Shown here: positions 20,815 to 31,100 of the stretch, piece after piece
Position numbering within the stretch: the first letter of the stretch is position 1
Layout of the letters: each line of letters starts with the position of its first letter
Assembly: GCF_030066895.1 (NCBI RefSeq)
Contig: NZ_JASJAV010000032.1
Span: forward strand, 25,145 to 89,144
Source of the DNA: Breoghania sp.
GTDB lineage: Bacteria; Pseudomonadota; Alphaproteobacteria; Rhizobiales; Stappiaceae
Reading direction: 5' to 3'
DNA length: 64,000 bases
Program-made: the position numbers and the translations under genes
Notes under the pieces: generated by a model
The model's input: only the letters and a program-made list of their open reading frames with translations
Told to the model about the DNA's origin: nothing
Database searches by the model: none

Positions 20815-22104
20815 TTAGCGCGTGTCAGCCCAGCGGTAGTAGGAAACCGCGGCCGGCAGGAACCACGGCTTGCCGGTGTAAAAGAGCTGTGTTGGATGAG
20901 GGATGCCGTCGAAGGCCGTCGCGCCCTCGGGCAGTCCGAGCACCTTCTGCCCCGTCCGCACGCCGAGATAGGACGCCATGGACGCCCCGGATCCGCAATA
21001 ACCGAGGGAATAATGGATGCCGTCATGCACGCCGGTATGCGCCAATTCATCGAAGCTGTAGGCCACCGTGCCGCTCCAGGCATGGGAGAGACCGTAGCCT
21101 TCAAGCTGCGGAAAGATCCGGCACATGTGCTTATAGAGATGCGGCGCGGCCTCGACCGGGTCGCATTCGGCCGCCAGCACCCGGCCGCCAAAGACAATGC
21201 GCTTCCGATCCGGCGTCGCCCGGTAGTAGTAGAGCACCTTGCAGGTATCGCTCGCGATACGGTCGGTCGGGAACAACTCGTCAACGACCTCCGCGGGAAG
21301 CTCTTCAGTCGCGATGACATAGCTGCCGATCGGGATGACGCGTTTGCGAAGCCGCGGATTGACATTGGTCGTGTAGCCGTTGGTCGCGACGATGACGTTT
21401 TCGGCCTCCACGATCCCCTTGTGGGTGTGAACGCGGAAACCCTTTCCAAGCTTTTCAATGCGCGTTGCCGGGCATTTCCCGATCACCGTCGCACCTGCAG
21501 ACAGCGCTATGTGGAGAAATTCACGCAGCATCTTTGCCGGATGAACGGATGAATGCCTGGTGAAGATCACACCGCCGAAATAGGAGCCCGACCCGAGCTC
21601 TGTCCGTTGGTCTTCGCGGGGAACGGCAAAGCTCTCGATCCCTTCCCGGAGCTTCATGAGCTCCGCGTCCCGCACCAGGGTCTCATAGTGCTCGGGCGTA
21701 TGTGCGGCATGGAAGCGACCGCATTGATGGAAGTCGCAGTCGATTTCCTCACGCGCGACGAAATCGGCAAGCCAATTCAGCGCGGACACGCCTTCGCCCC
21801 GGATCGCACGCGCCTTTTCCAGACCGAATTTCTTGGCAAGTTTTTCAAGGGTGGGCTTGACGCTGGTACTGACCTGGCCACCGTTACGGCTGCTGCAACT
21901 GTAGCCCGGATCTTCGGCATCGATGATCACGGTGGATCGCCCACCGCGTGCCAGAGTAATTCCGGCACTTAGGCCGGTGTATCTGGCGCCGATGATGACG
22001 ACATCGGCCTGGCGCGGCAGATCTTCCGGCAACTCGGGTGCGTCCGCCAGGTGGTCGTGCCACAGGGGAACACGACTAATTTCGTTGAAGTTCATGACCG
22101 CCAT
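20815..22104 (-). CDS. puuB: Gamma-glutamylputrescine oxidoreductase-like FAD enzyme
   Basis: This intact 429-residue FAD oxidoreductase matches the PuuB/YgaF-like class. It has the N-terminal RVPLWHDHL..., CSSRNGGQVSTSVKPTLEKL, the FAD segment VIVATNGYTTNVNPRLRKRVIPIGSYVIATE and a C-terminal YSLGYCGSGASMASYLG. PuuB oxidises gamma-glutamyl-putrescine to the aldehyde with release of ammonia and H2O2. One oddity is the Rossmann motif IIGARYTGL, where the middle Gly of GxGxxG is Arg; this would probably damage FAD binding even though the frame is open. It heads the minus-strand transporter operon and has a 35-bp repeated element 59 bp upstream. Confidence 0.85.
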   Translation of the reverse strand: MAVMNFNEISRVPLWHDHLADAPELPEDLPRQADVVIIGARYTGLSAGITLARGGRSTVIIDAEDPGYSCSSRNGGQVSTSVKPTLEKLAKKFGLEKARAIRGEGVSALNWLADFVAREEIDCDFHQCGRFHAAHTPEHYETLVRDAELMKLREGIESFAVPREDQRTELGSGSYFGGVIFTRHSSVHPAKMLREFLHIALSAGATVIGKCPATRIEKLGKGFRVHTHKGIVEAENVIVATNGYTTNVNPRLRKRVIPIGSYVIATEELPAEVVDELFPTDRIASDTCKVLYYYRATPDRKRIVFGGRVLAAECDPVEAAPHLYKHMCRIFPQLEGYGLSHAWSGTVAYSFDELAHTGVHDGIHYSLGYCGSGASMASYLGVRTGQKVLGLPEGATAFDGIPHPTQLFYTGKPWFLPAAVSYYRWADTR

Positions 22105-22162
22105 TCAGCTCCCCACAAAATGCGCCAACAAAAACGGACGCACCGAGCACCGCGAGTATCAA

Positions 22163-22197
22163 GCTAAAGGAGCATTGGACTAGAGGTCATATCCAAT
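22163..22197 (-). promoter_or_regulatory. Copy 1 of a 35-bp operator-like element, upstream of puuB
   Basis: The element is GCTAAAGGAGCATTGGACT, then seven variable bases, then ATATCCAAT. It contains the inverted repeat ATTGGA (22174-22179) / TCCAAT (22192-22197). It lies 59 bp before the puuB start. The same element with identical spacing is at 23693-23727. A MocR-type regulator encoded at 23740-25230 is the obvious candidate to bind it. Confidence 0.55.
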
Positions 22198-22346
22198 TTG
22201 ACAAATGTTCTAGATCAATTTGCTCCCGGCGGGATCGTCGCATTTTATTATTTCATATAGAAAAAATACTTTGCGACACCAGAAGAACTTCCGCACCGCC
22301 ATCAAGATAGACTGGCAAGAGCCTTGGGCATCCAATGGACCTCACG

Positions 22347-23492
22347 CTAGCTCGCCTTGAAGAAGCATTTTCCGTATTTCTCAAGCTGCCGGTGGTCGAT
22401 TTCAAAACCGAGCCCCGAGGCTTGCGGCATGTGGAACCAGCCCTTATCGTGCATGAAGGGCTCCTTGATGATCGCGTCGCGCCCCTCCGGGTTCATTCAG
22501 CGGATATTCGAACACCATGTCCTTCGCAAACCGCTGGCCGCAAAGACATGCGCATTGATGATGAAGCCGAAGCCGTTGATCCATGTGTGGGATGAGAAGT
22601 CGACGCCTTCTTTCTTGCACAGCCTGGCGACATCCAGGCACTGCTTGACCCCACCGGCGAACATCGCGTCCAGCTGATATATGTTGTAGCAACGCATCTT
22701 GGTCAAGCGCTTGAGTTCCGGATACCCGAGGACGTGCAACCCGCCGCCGGCGATGGGAACACGCGAATAGGCGGTCAATTTCGCCATTTCCTCATGCCAG
22801 TCGCCGAACAGGGGTTCTTCCACCCAAGCCAGCCCCACATCGGCCGCTGCATCCGCAAACCGCTTGGCACGATCGAGGGACCAGAGGGGCGCATCGCTGA
22901 GCGCCGTCAGACGAAACGCCTGATTGCAGTCGACCGCGATTTTCATCCGGCCCTGCATGTGGGTCGCCACATCGGAGATGTGCTCGATGTCGACCTTCTC
23001 GTTCCAATCGTGAACGCGGATCTTCATCGTGTCGAAGCCGTCCGCGAAGCGCGCTTCCGCCTCTTCCAGGCGTGCGCCTGTATCCCTCAACTCACCGGAC
23101 GACGCATAGAGGCGCAGGCGATTGTCGCTTCCGCCCAGAAGCTTGTAGAGCGGCAATCCGGCATTCTTGGCATTGATGTCCCAGAACGCCGGTTCCAGCC
23201 ACCAGTTGAAGTTGCCGCCAACCGCCATGATGTGAATGCGTTCGGAGAGCTTTTCGATGTCCTCGGGATCCTGCCCCCAGGAAAACAGATCCGCCACCGT
23301 ATGACCGATGCCGACACGCTCCCTGCCCGATCTCGTAAAGCCACTCCAGCCTTCGATACCGTCATTAGTGATGAAGCGAACCAGATAGAATGAGACGATC
23401 GTCCGCGTCAGGCCGGGTATCCACGAGGGGGAGAATGGGGCCGGGAGAGGCGCATTCACGTGGTACAACTCAACACGATCAATCACTTGCAT
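22347..23492 (-). pseudogene. Enolase-superfamily enzyme (mandelate racemase/muconate cycloisomerase type), broken
   Basis: The N-terminal capping domain is followed by barrel motifs FDTMKIRVHDW (catalytic Lys region), KIAVDCNQAF (metal-ligand Asp) and LAWVEEPLFGDW (metal-ligand Glu). Next comes PIAGGGLHVLGY, where the third metal ligand Glu appears to be Gly. Frame changes near 22530 and 22490 break the C-terminus. The pieces KDMVFEYPLNEPGG and KEPFMHDKGWFHMPQASGLGFEIDHRQLEKYGKCF complete it to TAG 22347-22349. Length is about 380 residues. Such enzymes abstract a proton alpha to a carboxylate, as racemase or dehydratase. The substrate is unknown. Confidence 0.85.
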
Positions 23493-23692
23493 TGCTTATC
23501 CCCTCAACGGATTTCTTGTTGCCCGGCCGAATGGGCTGACCGACTTGATTTTGGACCGAGGCCGCTGCGGTTTAGGGCAAGTCATCCAGGCCAATTCATT
23601 CTGTTCCGCCCGAAGAAAAAGCCCACCCCCAGCCTCAATCCCTCGCCGAACTCCGCCCAAGGCCGAGACCGATTACGCTTGTCACATTGAAG

Positions 23693-23727
23693 GCTAGAGG
23701 AGCATTGGACTGGGCTTTATATCCAAT
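23693..23727 (-). promoter_or_regulatory. Copy 2 of the 35-bp operator-like element
   Basis: The element is GCTAGAGGAGCATTGGACT, then seven variable bases, then ATATCCAAT. The inverted repeat ATTGGA/TCCAAT is at 23704-23709 and 23722-23727. It lies between the MocR stop and the start of the enolase-superfamily gene (201 bp upstream). It is identical to copy 1 at 27 of 35 positions or more, with conserved spacing. Confidence 0.55.
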
Positions 23728-23739
23728 GCAATAAAACGA

Positions 23740-25230
23740 TCAGACCAATTGGGGGCAGAGTGCCGGAAGCTGCCGGATAACTTCGATTCCGTTTCGAATA
23801 TCGTCGGGAGAGGCGCAGCCGAAACCGAGGACGAGGCCCTTCTGCCTGATCGGCTCCAGACAATAGCGGCTGAGCGAAGCCAGGCGGACGTTCTTCTCCC
23901 GCGCCTGCTCCACGACTGCGCTTTCATCGATACCGTTGGACAGAAAGGCCGGCGTGTGAAAGCCGCCGGATGTTTCCTGAACATCCATGGCCCCTCGCAG
24001 AAGGTCTACCGCTCCATCAAGGCCTAATAGCGGGCCTTGTACATGCGGCGCATGACGCGGATGTGGGTGGAGAAATGTGCTTCATCCATGAAATCAGCCA
24101 CGATGGCCTGGGTGATCATCGGCGGTCCGCTCACCCAGGACATGAAATACCGGTCGAAAGCGTCGACCAGATGGTCCGGAACCACCATGAAGCCCAGGCG
24201 GAGTGACGGGAAGAGAGATTTCGAGAAGGTGCCGACGTAGAAGACCCGCTGCCCGGCATCGATGCTCAGGAGGGCCGGTTGAGGGGCGTTTTCGAAATAG
24301 AACTCGCCGTCATAGTCATCCTCCACGACAAAGGCTTGCGCCTCCTCCGCGGCCTTCAGCAGTTAAAAACGGCGGCTCAGGGACATGACATGCCCGAGAG
24401 GTTGCTGATGCGACGGGGTGACGAAAGCCAGCCGGAAATGTGGGGCTTTTTCAAGACCGTCGCGCACGACCAGCCCCTCCCCGTCGACGAAGATCGGAAC
24501 CAGTTCCGCGCCTTCCGACAGAAGAGCGTTACGCGCACCGGAAGCTCCCGGATTTTCCATCCAAACCCGGTCCCGGGGATTCAGGAGCAAGCGTCCGATC
24601 AGCGAAAAGGCATGTTGTGCTCCCGACGTTATGAAGATCTGATCGGGATCGCATCGACCCCCCCTTCAAGGCACTCAGGTGGGATGCAACCGCCCGTCTC
24701 AGGGGCTGGTTTCCTTTTGGCTGACCGTAGCCCATCACCATGCTGCGCTCGCCCCGGAAATGGTGCTCTGCGATCCGCAACCAGTGCGCCATCGGGAAGG
24801 CATCGAGCGCGGGCAACGCGGTAACGAAAGCCCGCGCCTCATGGGGCAACCAGGAGTGGGCGGCATAATCCTTTTCCGCATGACTGATGGTGTAGGAAAA
24901 CCGGGCCTTCGCGCTTTTCCCCGCACCGGCGGGCATCGTGACCGCGTGCGGCCGCTGGCGTTCCAGAATGTCACTAACGAAGGTGTCAGAGCCGACCTTT
25001 GAGACCAGCATGCCTTCCGCAACGAGCCGATCTATGGCGTCGATCACGGTTATCCGGGAGACGCCGATATCCTGCGCAAGCGTGCGCGTCGCCGGTAATC
25101 TCTGGCCCGCAGACAACCGCCCGGACAGGATGATTTCGCGAAGCTTCTGATAAAGCTGAACGCTGACGCTCTTTGTCGAATTGCGATCAAGCGCGATGGC
25201 GGAAAAGAGGATCCCGGCTGCCTGTTTCAT
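23740..25230 (-). pseudogene. MocR-type GntR regulator with aminotransferase domain, broken
   Basis: An N-terminal GntR winged helix (LYQKLREIILSGRLSAGQRLPATRTLAQDIGVSRITV) is joined to a fold-type I aminotransferase-like domain. That domain contains VEDDYDGEFYF and the PLP-lysine region YVGTFSKSLFPSLRLGF. This is the MocR/GabR layout. A frame change near 24650, TAA 24363-24365, TAG 24024-24026 and a further shift near 23985 break it. The C-terminus ends CPQLV at TGA. MocR proteins sense amino or PLP compounds and act on adjacent genes. The flanking enolases, aldehyde dehydrogenase and puuB are plausible targets. Confidence 0.87.
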
Positions 25231-25341
25231 CTCCGCCTCTGAATTGGTCTATGGAATTTGCCGCAATGGACATGTTGTGCAGACCATTAATAGCACAGTC
25301 TGAAAGCGTTCTTTGCAAGATGAAAATCCGGTGCGCTTCCG

Positions 25342-26358
25342 ATGAAGATCCAGACGATTGAAACTTTCACTAATGAATTCATTTGCTTCGTACGGGTTAC
25401 CGTTGATGACGGATCGACCGGTTGGGGACAAGTCGCCCCTTACGTTCTGGGTTGGGACTGCCGGGATATCGACGAAATTCTCGATATCGTGCGCGACAAG
25501 GAACACAAGTTTCCCGGCGCCTATCTTCGCCGCGCCATGGGCGGGGTCGATACCGCGCTCTGGGAAATGATCGGCAAGGTCGAGGGAAAGCCGGTTTACG
25601 AATTGATCGGGGGTACTCCCGGTACATTCCGCGCCTATGCATCTTCCATGAAGCGCGACATCACCCCGGATGATGAAGCCCGACGCTTCGTGCGGCTGCG
25701 CGACGAGAAGGGTTTCGATGCCTTCAAGTTCCGCATCGGAGCGGAAGTCGGCCGCAACCAAGACGAATGGCCGGGTCGCACGGAGGAAATCATTCCCCTG
25801 ATCCGCAAGACGCTCGGCGACGATGTCGAGCTGCTGGTCGATGCGAATTCCTGCTATTCGCCGGACAAGGCCATCGAGGTCGGTAAGATTCTGATCGACA
25901 ACGGCGTTTCCCGCTATGAGGAGCCCTGCCCCTACTGGGAATTCAAACAGACCAAACAGGTTACCGAAGCCCTCGATATCGACGTGACAGGCGGCGAACA
26001 GGACTGCATGCTGGCCAACTGGAAGGGCATGATCGACGGCCGGATTGTCGATGCCCTCCAGCCCGACGTCTGCTATCTCGGCGGCATTGCCCGCACGCTG
26101 CGCGTGGCGAAAATGGCCGAGGCCGCTGGCATGCCCATAACTCCGCATGCGGCCAACCTCTCCATGGTCACAATCTTCACGATGCATCTCCTGCGCGCCA
26201 TTCCCAATGCCGGGAAGTATCTGGAGTTTTCAATCGAGGGGCTCGACTACTACCCGTGGCAGGACCAGCTTTTCCTGAACGATCCGTATGAAATCGTGGA
26301 TGGCAAGGCCACGGTCACCGACGCTCCCGGCTGGGGCATCGAGATCAACCCGGAGTGA
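25342..26358 (+). CDS. Enolase-superfamily enzyme (mandelate racemase/muconate cycloisomerase type)
   Basis: This is an open frame of 338 residues. Barrel motifs are FDAFKFRIG (catalytic Lys region), VELLVDANSCYS (Asp), SRYEEPCPYW (Glu), DVTGGEQDCML (Glu) and MPITPHAANLS (His). All metal ligands look present. The N-terminal domain reads GWGQVAPYVLGWD. Relatives, as I recall them, carry two QVAP-like segments about 18 residues apart here, so an in-frame deletion between repeats is likely and the frame may be open but damaged. It is divergent from the MocR gene and followed 44 bp later by an aldehyde dehydrogenase, suggesting a sugar-acid or amino-acid derivative pathway. Confidence 0.8.
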   Translation: MKIQTIETFTNEFICFVRVTVDDGSTGWGQVAPYVLGWDCRDIDEILDIVRDKEHKFPGAYLRRAMGGVDTALWEMIGKVEGKPVYELIGGTPGTFRAYASSMKRDITPDDEARRFVRLRDEKGFDAFKFRIGAEVGRNQDEWPGRTEEIIPLIRKTLGDDVELLVDANSCYSPDKAIEVGKILIDNGVSRYEEPCPYWEFKQTKQVTEALDIDVTGGEQDCMLANWKGMIDGRIVDALQPDVCYLGGIARTLRVAKMAEAAGMPITPHAANLSMVTIFTMHLLRAIPNAGKYLEFSIEGLDYYPWQDQLFLNDPYEIVDGKATVTDAPGWGIEINPE

Positions 26359-26401
26359 CTTGCAAAGCCCGCCTATCAAATCAGCACACGGAATTCCTGA
26401 A

Positions 26402-27881
26402 ATGATGATCCACGACATCCTCGCCGGCAAACCCGTCACCGGATTGACCACCGGCCACTATATTTCCGGACGGTTCACCGAGGGCAAAGGCGCGTCGATG
26501 ATGGAAAGCTTCGACCCCGGCCGAGGCGAGGTTTTTGCGCAGTTCACCAATGGCACCGCGGAGGACGTGGACGCCGCCGCGGAGGCTGCTGTACTGGCCT
26601 TCCGGAATGTCTGGCGCGAGACACCACCTGCCGAACGCGGCCGTATCCTCCAGAAGACCGCTCAGCTTATTCGCGAAAATTCAGAACGCCTGGCAATCGT
26701 CGAGAGCCTCGACAGCGGCAAGCCGCTAAGCGAAGCCCGCGGCGATGTGGGCGGGGCCGCGCGGGCTTTCGAATATTATGCCGGTTCCTGCGACAAGCTT
26801 CAGGGCGACACCTTCCCCCTGCCACGGGGATATCTGGGCTACAGCATCTACGAACCGGTCGGGGGCACGGCCCATATCGTTCCCTGGAATTTCCCGATCT
26901 CGACCACGGCTCGCAGTTTCGCGCCCGCTTTGGCCGCCGGATGCACGGTCGTCGCCAAACCAGCGGAACAGACGCCCTTCACCGCGCTCCTTCTGGCAGA
27001 ACTTCTCTCGGAAGCGGGCCTGCCGGACGGGGTCTGCAATGTCATCACCGGCACGGGTGCAGCCGTCGGAGCACCCCTCATGATTAACAAGGACGTGGAT
27101 CAGATCACATTCACCGGCTCTGTCGCCACGGGCCAGAAGGTCATGCGATCGGCGGCCGACAATGTGACCCGGGTTGTTCTTGAACTTGGCGGCAAGTCCC
27201 CGGCAGTTGTACTCGCGGACTGCGACTTCGAGCAGACAATGAACAGCGTTCTGGGCGCCATTTTCGAGCATGCCGGACAGATCTGCTCCGCCGGATCGCG
27301 CCTCGTCATCGAACGCGCTCTGCACGATCGCTTCGTGGCGGAACTGATCAGATGCACCGGGAAACTCAGCCTCGAGCACGGTCTCATGGATCCGAATTTC
27401 GGGCCTGTGAATTCCCCCGAGCAGCTGAGCAAGATCGCCGGTTTCATCGACCGGGCCCGGGCGCGCGGTGCGGAGATCCTGACCGGCGGTGCAATCACCA
27501 CCGATCCGGAAACCGGCAAGGGTTGGTTCTATGAACCGACCATCGTCGCCAACTGCCCCCTGCAACAACGAACTGGTACAGAAAGAGATCTTCGTCCCAG
27601 TCCTTACCGTGCAGATCGCCGAGGACGCCGAAAACACCCTGACGCTCGCCAACGACTGCCAATACGGCCTCGTCGCCGGCGTGTTCACCAAGGACGTCGA
27701 CAAGGCGCTTTCCATGGCCCGCGATATCGACGTCGGACAGATCTTCATCAACGGGTATTTCGCAGGTGGCGTCGAAGTTCCCTTCGGCGGCAACAAGCTC
27801 TCCGGCGTTGGTCGGGAAAAGGGTTTGGAAGGCCTGAAAAGTTACTGCAAGGTCAAGAGCGTGGTCGCCAAGATCAGCTAA
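26402..27881 (+). pseudogene. Aldehyde dehydrogenase (betaine-aldehyde type), one frameshift
   Basis: The protein is about 493 residues. It contains VPWNFPISTTARSFAPALAAG, FTGSVATGQKVM, VVLELGGKSPAVV with the catalytic Glu and HAGQICSAGSRL with the catalytic Cys. A frame change near 27560 joins NCPLQQ to NELVQKEIFVPVL, where FGPVL is the norm. The C-terminus EVPFGGNKLSGVGREKGLEGLKSYCKVKSV ends at TAA 27879-27881. It lies just downstream of the intact enolase-superfamily gene and probably oxidised its aldehyde product. Open reading continues to about 28111 in the first frame, but that tail is out of frame with the family. Confidence 0.85.
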
Positions 27882-28107
27882 CGACGAGGAACATTCAGCT
27901 CCTCATAGAACGGGAGCTCTCGTTCACCACGTTCGACAAACATCGGAACCCCATTGGGCTGCTCCCCCTCCCCCTGACGGAACATCGTTGCGCTCATGCC
28001 GCATTCGGCGACTCACGCCAACACCAACGTCTCCACGTCGATCCCTGCGATTACGAGCGAAGCGCGCGATTGCACGCCTCGCCCTTTTCGCAATTGCTAC
28101 CGCACGC

Positions 28108-31100
28108 CTAGAACCGGGTCGTTAGCCGTGAGTTGAGGCTCTGGTCGATTGCATCCTCACCGAATTCGCCGCGATAGGTGAGAGCCAGATTGGCGGCGTC
28201 ATCGAGCCGGAAGCCGGTGCCCGCTTTCGCCAGCGCGGTATCCGTATCGATCGGCGTGCCGGAAACCGTGAAGGCCGAACCACCGTCTGCAAAGCGTGAG
28301 GTCACTTCCGGCGTGACATCGCCGAAGGTGTGGCGCCAGCCGAGCGTGCCGGAGAAGGTCACGATCGAACCGCTGTCGAAGGCGACTTCCTTCGCCGCGC
28401 GCACGCCCAGTGTGGTGACGCCCAGCGTCTGAGAACCGTCGCCAACCGTCAGCGTGGCCGTGCCGCCCGTCTCGGTGAAGCCGCCGTTTTCTTGATGCAC
28501 CACGGCAAGGCCGGCAAACGGCTCGATCAGCACGGAGCGTGTGTCGAAGGCGTAAGCCGACTTCCGTGAAGGCCTGGTAGGTTGAGAGGCGTCATAGTTC
28601 GCATCGAGGGTCTCGGTGAAGCCCGGGAAGACCACGCGGCGCTCGGTATCGACCGCATGGTAGGTGTAGGTCGCGCCCACCTGCAGGCGGAACTGGCCGA
28701 AAGCCCGCGCGCCATAGGCACCGATGGTGAAGCTGTCGGCATCAGTATCGGAGTTGAGCGCATCGACCGAGGCGTGGGTATGGCCGAAGCCGGCCAGAAG
28801 ACCCGCCTTCCAGCCCGCGGGGGCCTCGGTCTCCAAGTCCGACGAAGAGCCCGCCCGAGGCGTTGTCCTGATCGGCGGAGTTGCCGTCACCGTCGACCCG
28901 GTCGATCGAGCCGTAGGCCTGCGCCCAAGCGAGAAGCCCCGTCGGCATGCCGGGCTCGGCCTCACCGTTCAGCGCGATCATCGCCATGTTGTTGGTGGCG
29001 ATACCGTCAAAGGCGTTTGAGATCCGGGTTCCGACCACGTTGCGCGCGAACGAACTCGTTCCCACCAGCGTGCTCTGGAAGGAGGCCTGGCTTTCGCCGG
29101 AGAGCTGTTCGAAGGCGGTGCAGGCATCGCCCTCGTTCAGAGTGAGCACCGCGTCGAAGAGCGCGTTACCTGCTTCCAGGCTCTCCACAGTCCCCGCCAC
29201 CGTCTTCTGGTTCGGAGTTGCTGCGACATCGGCGAAAGCGGCGTCCTGGGTCAGCGTCACGTAGATGGTGTTGGCATCCGAGGTTTGCTCCACGCCGAGG
29301 AAGGCGAAATCCTCCTCCACCGTGCCGAACTCGTTGCTGACACTGGTGGCGGTGGGTCAGCACGGCAAACGGCGTATCCAAGTCTTGCGCGATCGCATCC
29401 CCGGCCACGACTTCCAGCGCCGTGTCCGCGTCAATGGTCGCAGCCCCCGTGCTGTCGAGGAACTCCGAGGAGGAAAGATCCACGAGATAGGTGGAGCCTG
29501 CATCGAAGGTAAGATCGCCTGTGGTGCCGGAACCGGTCAGCACCGCGCCGGACTGGACGTTCACGAGGCTCGTCGTCACGCCACCGAAGTTCAGCGTACC
29601 GGCTGCAACGGTGAAGTCACCGGAATTGGTGATGTTGCCGCTGAGTGTCCAGGTCCCCGTGTCCGTCTTGGTGATCGAAGCGAAGCCCTCGATGTCGGCG
29701 GAGAACGTGCCCGAGCCAGTCCCGTTAAAGGTCAGATCCGTGGTACTGGTATTGTTCGTTTGCGCAAAAAGGTCACCGATCACGGTCGCCGCCGTGCCGA
29801 TCGTCAGTGAGTTTGTTGAACCGTCACGGGTATCGAAATCGACGGCTCTGGCGTCCGTTCCCGTCGCCTGCACCGTGCCACCGCTGAGCGTGACGGTCGT
29901 GCTGCCTCCGGTCTCGCCAGCTATCTGGTAGACCTCGATGGCGTAGGCTCGGTTGCCATCTGCTGTGACAGTTCCGCCGGATATCGTAACGGTCGACGTT
30001 CCTTCGTCCGATCCGAGGTAGCTCACAATACCTTTGCTATAATTCCCGCTCGCGGCAACCGAACCACCGCTGATCGTGACCGTTCCGGTGCTGGTCGCAT
30101 TGCCGACCCGATTGCGAATGGCTACGGTGTTCGTGCCGGTAACTTCAACCGTTCCACCGGTCACGTCGACGGTCGCGGCCCCGTTGGCACCATTGATGTA
30201 GGTGGCAATGCCATCGTCCGTTGCGCTGACAGAGCCGTCGCTGATCGTGACTGCCACGGTACCGCCGTCGCCCTGCGCCAGCGCGTAGACGCCGGTTGTT
30301 TCGTTTCCGGCTGCCGTTATCGCACCGCCAGTGATCGTTACCGTTGCCGAGCACCCATCCCCGATCGCCCTGGCGCGAACGGCTTTGGCTCCACTGCCCC
30401 AGTTATCTCAACCGTGCCGCCGTTGATATTCACCGAGGCATCGCCTTCGGAAGAGCGAACCTCAACACCTTGGGCATTCGATCCGTCTGCCGTGACCGTT
30501 CCGCCGTTGAGCGTCACGGTCGCATCTCCTGACGAACCGGCATAAACCGCATACCGCTTGCTGCTCTCCGTGTGCACGAGATCGACCGAGCCGCCTGAAA
30601 TGGTCACCGAGGCCGTGCCACCCCTGTCCTGCGCCACGGCGATGACAGTATTGGCACTGGTGCTCGTGACTGAGCCGCCGGTCAGCGTGACCGTTGCCGT
30701 GCCGTCGGTGCCCGCAGCTTCGGCGAAAACATCGAAGGATCCGTAGGTCGTGACCGAACCGCCGCTGACATTGACCGTCGCGACCGAGTTCGCACCATTG
30801 GCATAAGCCTGGGCGCCGCCGGAGGCAAGCTCGTAGGTCTTGAGTGTACCGCCGGTGACATTCACCGTCGCCCGGGCACCGGTGCCTGTGGCGCTGGCGA
30901 TGGCAGCCTCGGCGAAATCGTCGTAGGTGGTGATTGCCGCGTTGCCCCCGGTATTGATGGTGGCGCTGGAGTTTTCACTGGCAGCGAGGGCGTATGCGCC
31001 TTCGGCGGAGTCATCCGTCGTGACGATCGTTGCATTACCGCCGACCGTCACCGTCGCGCTGCCATTGGTGCCGTCGGCCACGGCTTCGGCGCCCATGCCT

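Noticed and set aside
27560..28111. C-terminal extension of the aldehyde dehydrogenase at 26402 (long reading to 28111)
   Set aside because: After 27560 the family sequence continues in another frame to TAA 27879-27881. The long frame is Arg/His-rich noise.
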